Of a DNA stretch of 16,556 bases, positions 7,538 to 15,493 are shown piece after piece. Each line of letters opens with the position of its first letter. Within the stretch, counting starts at the first letter, position 1. Under the pieces are notes generated by a model that saw only the letters and a program-made list of their open reading frames with translations, was not told where the DNA came from and searched no databases. A program made the position numbers and the translations under genes. Source of the DNA: Planctomycetota bacterium (GTDB lineage: Bacteria; Planctomycetota; Brocadiia; SM23-32); NCBI GenBank assembly GCA_018334735.1, contig JAGXLK010000005.1:1-16556 (forward strand), written 5' to 3'.

Positions 7538-8800
7538 GTGGAACGAGGAACTGTCCGAATCAAACCCGTTTTTATCGGAATCTCTCACTACCGGGAGATC
7601 TACGGAAGCGTATGTTCGGCCGATGTCGAAGGCACTCCGCCGATCCCCGAGCAAAACGAGGCTGAGATTGAAAACCGAGCCTCTCAACTCGTCGAAAATT
7701 TCACCGAGCAGCTGGATGTCGATTTCGTGGAAATTGATCCACCGCTGGTCGTCAACGAACACGTGGATTTGCGGCGTCTTCCGGGAGAATTGACGCGAGA
7801 TACGGATGCCATTTTGATGGGGAATTTGGGGAACACGCCGCTGATTACCCGGACGCTAAACCGCTACGGACTCCCTGTCCTTGGGAGATATCCGGGAGAA
7901 GCGTATCTGCGGGCTTTGCGTGTGAAAAAGTATCTCTCGGAAAGCAAATTCCTCTACATCGGCGAAATTCCTTCGTTCTCCGCCCCATCCGGGCCGTACG
8001 ATTTTCCCACGATCGAAGACCGGCTCGGCGTGCGTGTGCGCCACATCGAGACAAATGAATTTTTCCGGTGGTTCGACCGCTTCGATCAGAAAGAAGTCGA
8101 AGCCGATCTGGAAAAATGGAGCGAAGATTTCGAGGAAGTTCTCGAACCCGACCAGAACGATCTTCTGGACGCAACGCGGGTTTACCTCGCACTGAAAGGT
8201 CTTGCAGAACGCGAAGACGCAAACGGGATCACCGTGAACTGCGGGCGGCTCACTGAGGAACGTCCTGTGGTGCCCTGTCTGGCATTCGACCGGCTTATTG
8301 ATGATGGTATCATGTGCGCCTGTGAAGGCGATATAACCGCCATGTTGTCTTCCTTCATCATCCATGCTATAAGCCAGAAGTCGATGCTCATGGGGAATTT
8401 CGGCTCGCGCCCGGGCCGTTTCGAAGCCAGAGAAGGCGAGGTCACAATCGAGCACGATATCATCCCCCGCTCTATGGCCAGTACGGGTTTCACCGTTCGC
8501 GATTATCACGAACGACGGTTCGGCGTCACAGGTTACGCTCCCATTCAGGAAGATCAGCCGATGACGCTCGTGAACACCGACCCCGCTCTCGATCGGATAA
8601 GTGTCCTGGAGGGCACAATCAAAAACAGCGAGGACGGCGGTCATTGCCGGATCATTGTCCACATGTCGATTGAGGGGGACGTCGAACGAGTCCCCGAAGT
8701 CATCGTAGGTTCACAACACGTATCGATGAGTTTCGGGCACTGGCTCGCGGCATTTCAAGAAACCGGCAAACTGCTGGAAATGGAAGTACAACACCTTTAG
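7538..8800 (+). CDS. Fucose/arabinose-isomerase-fold protein 3, variant metal site
   Basis: A 420-residue, shorter member of the same superfamily. It starts at GTG 7538, supported by AAGGAG at 7526-7531. It keeps E263 (ACEGD), H306 (EHD) and H401 (SFGHW), but where protein 2 has PCFELCAR with the first metal Glu, it reads VNCGRLTEE, so that Glu appears replaced by Arg237; E240 or E241 nearby could substitute. The closing motif also lacks the YGDY seen in the other two. It may be a regulatory or structural subunit, or it may use a different substrate. It is the last gene of the plus-strand run; the stop overlaps a six-base inverted repeat (8791-8796 with 8813-8818) that lacks a T-run, so it is only a weak terminator candidate. 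Confidence 0.78.
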   Translation: MERGTVRIKPVFIGISHYREIYGSVCSADVEGTPPIPEQNEAEIENRASQLVENFTEQLDVDFVEIDPPLVVNEHVDLRRLPGELTRDTDAILMGNLGNTPLITRTLNRYGLPVLGRYPGEAYLRALRVKKYLSESKFLYIGEIPSFSAPSGPYDFPTIEDRLGVRVRHIETNEFFRWFDRFDQKEVEADLEKWSEDFEEVLEPDQNDLLDATRVYLALKGLAEREDANGITVNCGRLTEERPVVPCLAFDRLIDDGIMCACEGDITAMLSSFIIHAISQKSMLMGNFGSRPGRFEAREGEVTIEHDIIPRSMASTGFTVRDYHERRFGVTGYAPIQEDQPMTLVNTDPALDRISVLEGTIKNSEDGGHCRIIVHMSIEGDVERVPEVIVGSQHVSMSFGHWLAAFQETGKLLEMEVQHL

Positions 8801-8842
8801 CCTGCATCTGTCAGGTGTAGACCAGACCCAAAACAAGCGGGT

Positions 8843-8870
8843 AATCAGTGATCGGTAACCGGTAAGCGGT
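8843..8870. repeat. Degenerate 7-bp tandem repeat
   Basis: Four consecutive seven-base units read AATCAGT, GATCGGT, AACCGGT and AAGCGGT (consensus about RANCRGT). A related imperfect unit precedes them at about 8835-8842. On the opposite strand at 8966-8986 the units GAGCGGT, GGTCAGT and AATCGCT belong to the same family, so the 184-bp convergent gap holds heptamers in both orientations. Confidence 0.6.
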
Positions 8871-8964
8871 GAAAGAACGTCTGAAGGCGATTCCAGAAGA
8901 TCACCGTTTTCACTTGAAATGACGTGACACTTTTCGACGTTATTGTCGTAAACCATTGTCTGAA

Positions 8965-8986
8965 AAGCGATTACTGACCACCGCTC
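8965..8986 (-). terminator. Weak intrinsic terminator candidate of the ABC operon
   Basis: On the minus strand GAGCG (8986-8982) can pair with CGCTT (8969-8965), with one G-U pair and a 12-base loop, followed by a short T-run. It begins at the stop codon of the small minus-strand ORF. The stem is short, so it is only a candidate; it is built from the 7-bp repeat units. Confidence 0.35.
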
Positions 8987-9245
8987 AATCTTTCTTTTCT
9001 CCTATCATACCCTCATAGACCCCTTTATTGGAATACTGATGAAACACAAAAATGGTTTCATCTCCCGTATTCTCCAGCCCGACAATAAAATATACATCTT
9101 TTGAACTCCACGATTTCCATTCATTCCCGAAAAGTCGATTACTCTCTTTTGACCACGGGGATAGTTCTTTCCAGTCCCCATATTTTGCGTCATAAAACCT
9201 TTTGACAGCTTCATAATTCCCCTGTCCGGCACCGATTCTACACAA
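8985..9245 (-). CDS. Small AT-rich ORF of unknown function, possibly a gene remnant
   Basis: An 86-codon frame whose first codon is TTG at 9245, immediately after an in-frame TGA (9246-9248). It overlaps the UgpC stop by eight bases, so it could only be translated by coupling to UgpC or from a poor start. There is no internal ATG except near the end. The peptide is rich in Trp, Tyr and charged residues ([24 protein letters not shown]) and ends in two beta-strand-like segments, as if it were the C-terminal half of a real protein. Codons end in A or T far more often than in neighbouring genes, which suggests foreign origin. I recognise no family. A decayed 3' fragment of an inserted gene or a short novel protein are both possible. 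Confidence 0.35.
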   Translation of the reverse strand: MCRIGAGQGNYEAVKRFYDAKYGDWKELSPWSKESNRLFGNEWKSWSSKDVYFIVGLENTGDETIFVFHQYSNKGVYEGMIGEKKD

Positions 9246-10338
9246 TCAGATCTTCCGTCTCGGCATCGAACAGGTGCGCTTTCTCCATCAGTACTGGCAA
9301 TTCCAGTGTCTCTCCCACCGAAACCTGCATATGCGATTCAACCCGGGCGATAAACCGGCTTCTCTCGGTTTTCAAATACAGGTAAGTTTCGGAACCCATG
9401 GGTTCTGTTACATCGACTTCGGCTTTTATAGTGGGGAGCGCTTCGCGTCCTTTGGTCTGCTCGGAACCGATATCTTCCGGACGCGCACCGAATACGACAG
9501 CTTTTTCTTGCTGATCGGCCAGGGCTTTTTCCCACTCTGGAGGCAGAGCAATCTCCACATCTCCGCCTGTGAAATACAACTGGCCGTTGCTCGCTTTGAG
9601 CGTCCCGTGGAACAGATTCATTGGCGGTGTACCGATGAAACCGGCCACAAATATATTGGCCGGGCGTTCGTACAGTCTCACCGGTTCATCCACCTGCTGA
9701 ATAGCCCCTTCCCGCATCACGCAGATCCGGTCCCCCATAGTCATTGCCTCCACCTGATCGTGCGTGACGTAAATCATGGTAGCATCCAGTCGATGGTGCA
9801 ATTTGCTGATTTCGGTCCGCATCTGCACGCGCATCTTGGCATCCAGGTTGCTCAACGGCTCATCCAGCAGAAAAGCCTTGGGGTCCCGCACGATGGCCCG
9901 TCCCACCGCGACGCGCTGGCGCTGACCTCCGGATAAAGCTTTGGGTTTGCGCTGGAGCAATTCCTCAATTCCGAGAATTCGCGCCGCGTCACGCACCCGA
10001 CGGTCGATCTCGGCTTTGTCAACCTTTCGGAGTTTCAAGCCGAAAGCCATGTTATCGTAGACTTTCATGTGTGGATAGAGCGCGTAGTTCTGAAACACCA
10101 TGGCAATATCACGGTGTTTGGGAGGCACTTCATTGACGGTTTTGCCATCGATGGTCACGGTTCCTTCGGTTATTTCTTCCAGCCCGGCGATCATACGCAG
10201 CGTCGTGGACTTGCCACAGCCGGACGGCCCAACCAGGACCACAAATTCGCGATCCTCGATATCCAGGTTAATATTATCGACCGCTTTGACCGTGCGATCG
10301 TAGATTTTGGTCAGGTTTTGGAGACTCACTTGAGCCAT
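9238..10338 (-). CDS. ugpC: UgpC/MalK-type carbohydrate ABC importer ATPase
   Basis: A 366-residue ATPase that powers a sugar importer from the cytoplasmic side. Motifs in order: Walker [10 protein letters not shown] (37-45), Q-loop Q83 in FQNYALYPH, signature LSGGQRQR (135-142), Walker B AFLLDE (155-160), D-loop SNLDAK (163-168) and switch H193. Residues from about 235 onward form the MOP/TOBE-like regulatory domain of the UgpC, MsmX and MalK group ([18 protein letters not shown]). The AGGAG at 10348-10352, nine bases before the ATG, supports the start. It is the third gene of the minus-strand operon, 47 bp after the permease gene. Such ATPases are often shared among several importers. The symbol names the subfamily and not a glycerol-phosphate substrate. 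Confidence 0.95.
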   Translation of the reverse strand: MAQVSLQNLTKIYDRTVKAVDNINLDIEDREFVVLVGPSGCGKSTTLRMIAGLEEITEGTVTIDGKTVNEVPPKHRDIAMVFQNYALYPHMKVYDNMAFGLKLRKVDKAEIDRRVRDAARILGIEELLQRKPKALSGGQRQRVAVGRAIVRDPKAFLLDEPLSNLDAKMRVQMRTEISKLHHRLDATMIYVTHDQVEAMTMGDRICVMREGAIQQVDEPVRLYERPANIFVAGFIGTPPMNLFHGTLKASNGQLYFTGGDVEIALPPEWEKALADQQEKAVVFGARPEDIGSEQTKGREALPTIKAEVDVTEPMGSETYLYLKTERSRFIARVESHMQVSVGETLELPVLMEKAHLFDAETEDLIV

Positions 10339-10385
10339 TGTCAGTCGCTCCTATTGTAAAGATCGAACCCGTACCTGCAGGACTT

Positions 10386-12263
10386 CTATTTCTCCGATGG
10401 GACGGCTATCCCGCGCATAATGGTGCGTTGTGCAAACAGAAAAATCAGCAAGGACGGGATACTGGCAATCAGAATCGATGCAAAAACTGCCGTCCCTGGC
10501 GCCTCCAGCTGGAACTGCTGCAGCCAGACGGCCAGTACGTGCATATCTTTGTCCGGACAGACGATCAAAGGATACAAAAAGGCCCTCCATGCCCGGTTGA
10601 AGGTCTGCAACGCCACAACGGCCAGAATCGGCTTACTCATGGCCATCGTTATCTGCCAGAAGATGCGAAATTCCGATGCGCCATCGATCACGGCGGCGTC
10701 ATAGAGATCCTGCGGAATAGAATCGAAAAATCCTTTAAGCAGGAAGATCAACATTCCGTTGATCGTCAGTGGCAAAACGAGCGCAATGAATGTATTGAGC
10801 AAGCCGAGCTTCTTGATGATCAGGAATCGCGGTATCATGCTCACCATCGGTGGGAAAGCCATCGTAGCTACAAAAATGAAAATTATTTTCCACATGCCGG
10901 GGGGTTTGAACCGCGAGAGCGCATATGCCACGAGTGGCATGACCGTCAGCGAGAAAAACAACCCCAGCACAACATAAATAATCGTATTGAGGAACGGGCG
11001 TCCCTGCACAAACATCTGCGCGAACACAATCCGGAAATTCCGGCCGGCATAGCGTCTGCGCAACGTTCCAGAATTATTCAGAACATATCGTTTCTCAAGC
11101 TGGGCAAGCGGTATTTTGCAGGCCTGCCAGTCGGCATAATCCATGTTATGGGCTTTGGAAACCGCCTGGATGTCATCGTAGGCACTTTGCAACCAGCTAC
11201 GCCAGGCAAACTCCGGCCCCACCAGCCGCAACGATTCGGGTTTCAACGTCTTCAAAAAGTCACGATAAGCACCGCGCCGGTAATCAATCACCCACTCGCG
11301 GTCGCCGGGAAGCTCAATATTTTCGAACGACTTATACTCGGTGTGCCAGTACAGGTTCAGGTCGTCGATGTTCTTATACTGCTCCCGGAGAAACGCCCGG
11401 TATTCCTCGTCGGAGGCGTCACTGCGGACAAACGACATATTCAAGTGGCCTTCAAAAACGAACTGAAGCCATTCTTTACGCAGAGTCTCGTGCTTCGGTG
11501 GGGGGACCCGTTGCGGCAGGGAAAACTCCTCATAGGATTCGATGTTCAGATCATGGGCTTTTTGGAAAGCTTCGAATTTCGATCGGCCGTATTCGGGGAA
11601 CACAAGACGCTCGAGGAAAAGCCCCGTAAGATTCACAAAAGCTCGCTCCGCAGGTGGTGTTTCCCGCATCAGATCCAGGTACGCCTCCCACAAAGGCGTA
11701 TCGCGCCTGACGGTTCGGGCTTCGCCCCAGCGCGGCGTTCTGGCGTTAATCTGCCACCACGAAGGAAGCGGCGCGCCCACTTTTGAGTTGAAAGCATCCA
11801 GATCGCCGTCAAACCGATCTCGCAACATATCAACGAGTTTCCGCTGGTTTAAAGAACCGATCTGCTGGTAGATCATGGTTCCCCCGAGGATCTGCCAGTG
11901 ATCGGGCAATTTAGATTGACGCACAAATGCGTTCAAATCCTCGACCGCCATCCCTGTGGTTTCTTCGGGCACCCAAGCGTCCCGGAAACTATAATCCCGC
12001 GTCTGGCGGAACCGATTCATTAGAATGGGATCATAATTATATTTTGTCTCCAGAAATTTCCGCACCAGTTCCTTATCCCTGGTAAGGAATTCCGGCACAA
12101 CGCCCATATCCTGAGAATCCATATTGCTGCGCATGGCCCCCGACACCATGAGCAGGAAGGGATAGACCATGGTTGCGCCGCCGATGATCAGGGCCAGGGT
12201 CACACCGGTCAGGAACAACCGGCCCCGCCACCCTTTCGCCTCGACTTTTGTCAGCACAGGCAT
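10386..12263 (-). CDS. MalG-type sugar permease with large extracytoplasmic insertion
   Basis: A 625-residue permease, more than twice the usual 270-300. A first membrane segment lies at about 16-43. Residues about 45-420 are a hydrophilic insertion, and the ordinary binding-protein-dependent permease core follows (membrane segments near 425-450, 460-478, 490-510, 540-552 and 592-612). The ATPase-contact (EAA-like) loop is YDAAVIDGASEFRIFWQITM (521-540). By topology the insertion faces the periplasm. It contains similar stretches of about 35 residues at 66-100, 143-175 and 290-320, each a helix with a Y/F-D/K-x-L-N pattern, then an aromatic, then xSFxxxxxP. A GAGGAG at 12273-12278 fixes the start. 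The insert could help bind or hand over an oligosaccharide; that role is inferred. Confidence 0.87.
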   Translation of the reverse strand: MPVLTKVEAKGWRGRLFLTGVTLALIIGGATMVYPFLLMVSGAMRSNMDSQDMGVVPEFLTRDKELVRKFLETKYNYDPILMNRFRQTRDYSFRDAWVPEETTGMAVEDLNAFVRQSKLPDHWQILGGTMIYQQIGSLNQRKLVDMLRDRFDGDLDAFNSKVGAPLPSWWQINARTPRWGEARTVRRDTPLWEAYLDLMRETPPAERAFVNLTGLFLERLVFPEYGRSKFEAFQKAHDLNIESYEEFSLPQRVPPPKHETLRKEWLQFVFEGHLNMSFVRSDASDEEYRAFLREQYKNIDDLNLYWHTEYKSFENIELPGDREWVIDYRRGAYRDFLKTLKPESLRLVGPEFAWRSWLQSAYDDIQAVSKAHNMDYADWQACKIPLAQLEKRYVLNNSGTLRRRYAGRNFRIVFAQMFVQGRPFLNTIIYVVLGLFFSLTVMPLVAYALSRFKPPGMWKIIFIFVATMAFPPMVSMIPRFLIIKKLGLLNTFIALVLPLTINGMLIFLLKGFFDSIPQDLYDAAVIDGASEFRIFWQITMAMSKPILAVVALQTFNRAWRAFLYPLIVCPDKDMHVLAVWLQQFQLEAPGTAVFASILIASIPSLLIFLFAQRTIMRGIAVPSEK

Positions 12264-12310
12264 CTATGAGGACTCCTCATTCGTCATGAAATCAATACCA
12301 AAATCATCTT

Positions 12311-15184
12311 TCAGCGCGGATTCTCCTGTTCGGCTTCGGCCTGAGCGGCCGTCCTGAAGGTTGCGCGGGACATCCGGCGGAGCTGGAAGCACGTCAGCAC
12401 GATAACCATGGCACCCAGCACCCATCCCATGGCCGCACCGACACTGAAATCAAGTTCCATCCAGGCCCTCTGGAAAATGTCCAAACCCAGGGTACGCGTG
12501 GCCCCACTCGGCCCTCCGCCGGTCAGGACCATGATGAAGCTCGCTCCGCCCTTTAATCCCCCGATTACAGCCCCCAGAAGATTGATCAAAATCAGAAACT
12601 TAATCCGTGGCAGGGTGATGTAACTGATCCTCTGGATTATGCCCGCGCCGTCAATCGTCGCGGCTTCCACGAGATCCTCAGGAACGGTTTTCAGGGCCGC
12701 CAGATAGATAATACAACCGGGTCCGGCCGACGCCCAGACCATCGGAATCACAACGCATATCATGGCCATGCCCGGATCTTCGATCCAACCGAGCGGCTCC
12801 ATGTTGAACTGACCGACAAAACTCCCAAGGTAGGATTTCAGACCGTTCCAGCCGCTGACCAGTTCCGGGTCCAGATTCTGCGCCTCGATCACCAGTTGGT
12901 TTGGACCCATGTACTCGCGAACCAGCGGCCAGATAGTTGCCGCCAGAAGAGCAAACGCGAAAGCTCCAACGGCCGCGCGCACGGGCCAGCTGAGTTCTTT
13001 AAGTTTGATCGCACAGGAAAAAACGAATCCGATCAGTGATAGCCAGCACAACAACATTACGATTTTCACCAGCGTGGCACCAACCGGTCCCAGGTAGTTC
13101 ACGGACATGACGATCTGGTTCAAGAACCCGGACTCCGAAGGATCGTAAAACTGGCGCCATAGAAACACCATGATGATCCCACTGACGATCGTCGGCAGAT
13201 AGAAGATGGTCCTGAAAAAGTACTTGAGAGCTTTCGTTGGCACCTCATCCAGCAGTATCGCCACCAGGATGGGCGGCCAAAAACCCAGCCCAACTACCAG
13301 AAGCGCATAGTAGAACGTCCGGCCCATAGAAGCCCAAAACCGGGGATCATACAGAATTTTTGCGAAATTGCCCAGCCCGGCGAACTCGCTCTCTATGGCC
13401 AGTTCATAATCAAGCAAAGCCAGTGGAATTCCCAGGATCAACGGCAAATAACGCACGAAAAAAACCAGCGCAAGCCCCGGAAGCAACATCAAATAGGCAT
13501 ATCGTAATTTGCTGAATGACGGACGATCGCCCATCTGTTCCTCCTGACGGGTAAATGCGCGCCAGGCGAACGTTACAGTGGTGACGAAAAGAACAATGAT
13601 AATCACCAGAGCAATCCCACCGACGGTATAACGGATCATCCGTTCCCTTTTCGTCAGTTCACCGAGCATGTGCTCATTCACTCGGGCGGCCCCCTCGTCC
13701 AGTTTGTGTTTTATCCGGGACAACGCCTCATCCTTCGGCAGGTTCAGCAACGCCGCATTTTCAAGCGTCCAGTTTATGGGCTCGCTTACGTACCGATAGA
13801 TCATCTGCGTATTCTTGCCATAAGGCTCCGGGACACCCGATTCGAAAGCCGTCTCGATGGTCTTGCTCCACGCTTCCGGAACCCGTCGGGCAACATCTTC
13901 GTATCCATAGCGTTTCAGGACTTCCGGCTCCAAAAATTCTCCGTAGCCGGCATCGACGAAAGAACGGGTTCGCAGTTCCTCGGCGTGGCGGCCGGTCAGG
14001 AACCAGATGTAACGCATCACGCCAAGTTGCTGTTGCGGAGATGACCCCGAAAATGTCCCCAGCATGCGGCAGTTCAGTTCGCTCGCCGCCCGACCTTCGG
14101 GAGGCGTTGGCACGGGAGCCACACCCACCATTGCAGGATTAATATCCTGTGCGCGCTCGTAAGAAAGGTAAGTAAATTTCATGCCGATCTCGCCCCGGTT
14201 CCATTTGATCCGCATCTCTTTACCGCCGCCCATCGGAGCAAAAGCAACTCCCTCAAGCACCCGTCCGTCTTCCGTCTCGAATTCCTCATGCACCAGTCGG
14301 AGGATGTAGTAGAGCGCTTCCGCAGCCTCCATCGTATTGAACGCTGCGCGCCACTCCCCCTCCTCATTCCGCTCGACGTAACGCACACCCTTTGATACCA
14401 GAAAACTGTAAGCCGACCAGCTGACAACGGGGCCGGTTATGAACATGATCCCGAAATGTCCTGATTGCGCTGCGCGGATCTGCCGGGAAAATTCCATCAG
14501 TTCTTTCCACGTGCGTGGTGGACGTTCGGGATCCAGCCCTGCTCGGTTGAACACATCCTTGCGGTAGAGGAGAGCTCGCACAAGGTTATCAAACGGCATT
14601 GCCCAGACGTGTTTGCCTCCCGGCACACCCTTGCGGCCCCCCGTATCCGCCATGCGATAGACAACGGGCCACGCCGGTCCGACCACCCGTTCCTTTATCC
14701 TTTGCAGTGCATCCTCCACGACCTCGGGTTTCGGATCGGCCAGCCAGTTGCCAGCCTTATCCGTCTGACGAGTTCGGGGATTATCACTGATGAGACGAGC
14801 AAGAAGAATCTCCAGAGGCGCCAGGAAACCGTGATTGATGTAGGTCGAAGACTGACGGAAATTGACATATATTCCGTGTGGTGGAACCCCGGTCGCGATG
14901 GACATCAAGGGGCCCTGATCCATCGCCATTCCTTCGATCTCGGGGAAGGTAAATGGTATCAGCTTGTACTGCGGAAATTTCTGGGCGAATTCCCGGACAA
15001 TCTTACGATTGACCTGAGCCTCCACGCCCGTCTGAATCGGATTGGGCAGGGTCTGCATCCGGAGGAGGATATCTTCTTCCGAATGCGCTTCTTTCGTCCC
15101 GGCAGCGGCAGGAGTTAAAGAGATTATGAAGAGTATAGCAGCCAGAACGAAGCAAAATTCTTTCAGTCGCCCGCTATTCAACAT
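12311..15184 (-). CDS. Fusion of extracellular sugar-binding protein and MalF-type permease
   Basis: A 957-residue protein. Residues 1-28 look like a signal peptide or uncleaved anchor (FCFVLAAILFIISLTPAAA) without a lipobox Cys. Residues about 30-510 are a family-1-like solute-binding domain (TGVPPHGIYV, VWAMPFDN, LYRKDVFNRAGLDPERPPRT, FGIMFITGP). A membrane segment at 519-545 leads into a MalF-type permease (about 560-940) whose EAA loop is EDLVEAATIDGAG with ITLPRIKF (836-863). An extra hydrophobic pair (707-755) and a loop (about 757-800) interrupt the permease. Normally binding protein and permease are separate genes; here the receptor is tethered one-to-one to the channel. The start has AAGGAA six bases upstream. 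It leads the operon, 47 bp before the MalG-type gene. Confidence 0.9.
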   Translation of the reverse strand: MLNSGRLKEFCFVLAAILFIISLTPAAAGTKEAHSEEDILLRMQTLPNPIQTGVEAQVNRKIVREFAQKFPQYKLIPFTFPEIEGMAMDQGPLMSIATGVPPHGIYVNFRQSSTYINHGFLAPLEILLARLISDNPRTRQTDKAGNWLADPKPEVVEDALQRIKERVVGPAWPVVYRMADTGGRKGVPGGKHVWAMPFDNLVRALLYRKDVFNRAGLDPERPPRTWKELMEFSRQIRAAQSGHFGIMFITGPVVSWSAYSFLVSKGVRYVERNEEGEWRAAFNTMEAAEALYYILRLVHEEFETEDGRVLEGVAFAPMGGGKEMRIKWNRGEIGMKFTYLSYERAQDINPAMVGVAPVPTPPEGRAASELNCRMLGTFSGSSPQQQLGVMRYIWFLTGRHAEELRTRSFVDAGYGEFLEPEVLKRYGYEDVARRVPEAWSKTIETAFESGVPEPYGKNTQMIYRYVSEPINWTLENAALLNLPKDEALSRIKHKLDEGAARVNEHMLGELTKRERMIRYTVGGIALVIIIVLFVTTVTFAWRAFTRQEEQMGDRPSFSKLRYAYLMLLPGLALVFFVRYLPLILGIPLALLDYELAIESEFAGLGNFAKILYDPRFWASMGRTFYYALLVVGLGFWPPILVAILLDEVPTKALKYFFRTIFYLPTIVSGIIMVFLWRQFYDPSESGFLNQIVMSVNYLGPVGATLVKIVMLLCWLSLIGFVFSCAIKLKELSWPVRAAVGAFAFALLAATIWPLVREYMGPNQLVIEAQNLDPELVSGWNGLKSYLGSFVGQFNMEPLGWIEDPGMAMICVVIPMVWASAGPGCIIYLAALKTVPEDLVEAATIDGAGIIQRISYITLPRIKFLILINLLGAVIGGLKGGASFIMVLTGGGPSGATRTLGLDIFQRAWMELDFSVGAAMGWVLGAMVIVLTCFQLRRMSRATFRTAAQAEAEQENPR

Positions 15185-15218
15185 GCTCTATTCCTTGATT
15201 ACTCATTCAGTAGCCCTG

Positions 15219-15246
15219 ATCATAAGGAACTGGCCAGAAATTTCAA
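15219..15246 (-). promoter_or_regulatory. Sigma70-like promoter of the ABC importer operon
   Basis: Read on the minus strand, TTGAAA (15246-15241) and TATGAT (15224-15219) are separated by 16 bases; each box matches the consensus at five of six positions. The predicted transcript would start near 15212, giving a leader of about 28 bases that includes the AAGGAA ribosome binding site. Confidence 0.6.
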
Positions 15247-15267
15247 GAGGCAGCCTTTTGTCACCGC

Positions 15268-15285
15268 AATCTTTCCCGTAAGATT
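15268..15285. promoter_or_regulatory. Perfect six-base dyad, possible operator
   Basis: AATCTT and AAGATT flank six bases. It sits about 20 bp upstream of the -35 box of the ABC operon promoter. A transcription factor site is possible, but there is no second copy in the window to support it. Confidence 0.3.
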
Positions 15286-15295
15286 CCCCCGTAAA

Positions 15296-15320
15296 CCCGG
15301 AGGCGCATGCGAAGTCCGGG
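15296..15320. promoter_or_regulatory. Nested palindrome, possible operator
   Basis: The perfect eight-base palindrome CGCATGCG (15304-15311) is framed by CCCGG (15296-15300) and CCGGG (15316-15320), giving a nearly symmetric 25-bp dyad between the divergent ABC and sulfatase transcription units. Helix-turn-helix regulators of sugar genes use sites of this size; no regulator gene is in the window. Confidence 0.35.
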
Positions 15321-15493
15321 CGAGCGAAAAACGCTGCCACTCTGCTGGATAAGACTCCCACGATTTTCCAGTCAAGGCCCTCCCTCCCGCGAATTTATAT
15401 CAATATTCCCGTGGCAACTTGACGTTACCAGGAACCAGCTCTAAGCTTTGGGTCGGTTACAAAAAAACAAAATCGTTTCCGGGAGAATTCGTC

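Larger units (their letters stand above)
15185..15493. other. Divergent intergenic region between ABC operon and sulfatase gene
   Basis: This 309-bp gap holds no credible gene. It contains a good minus-strand promoter, two dyads and a direct repeat CCCGTAA (15275-15281 and 15288-15294). On the plus strand a TTGACG lies at 15419-15424, with only a poor TAAGCT 17 bases further on; an AT-rich stretch (15391-15408) is another possible promoter element. A GGGAGA at 15481-15486 is the sulfatase ribosome binding site. Confidence 0.6.

Noticed and set aside
6098..7762. Long open frame of 554 codons on the minus strand
   Set aside because: It lies antisense across isomerase-fold gene 2 and the start of gene 3, has no family features and is rich in Phe, His and Val as expected from the complement of GA-rich codons.
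8791..8818. Inverted repeat at the end of the plus-strand operon as a terminator
   Set aside because: Six-base stem, 16-base loop and no T-run; too weak to call as an intrinsic terminator.
10338..11786. Open frame of 482 codons on the plus strand
   Set aside because: Antisense to the MalG-type permease, which has clear motifs; the translated product is low-complexity Arg/Gln/His-rich and has no recognisable domain.
15419..15447. Promoter for the sulfatase gene
   Set aside because: TTGACG is a good -35-like box, but the sequence 17 bases on (TAAGCT) matches the -10 consensus at only three positions; kept only as a note in the intergenic entry.
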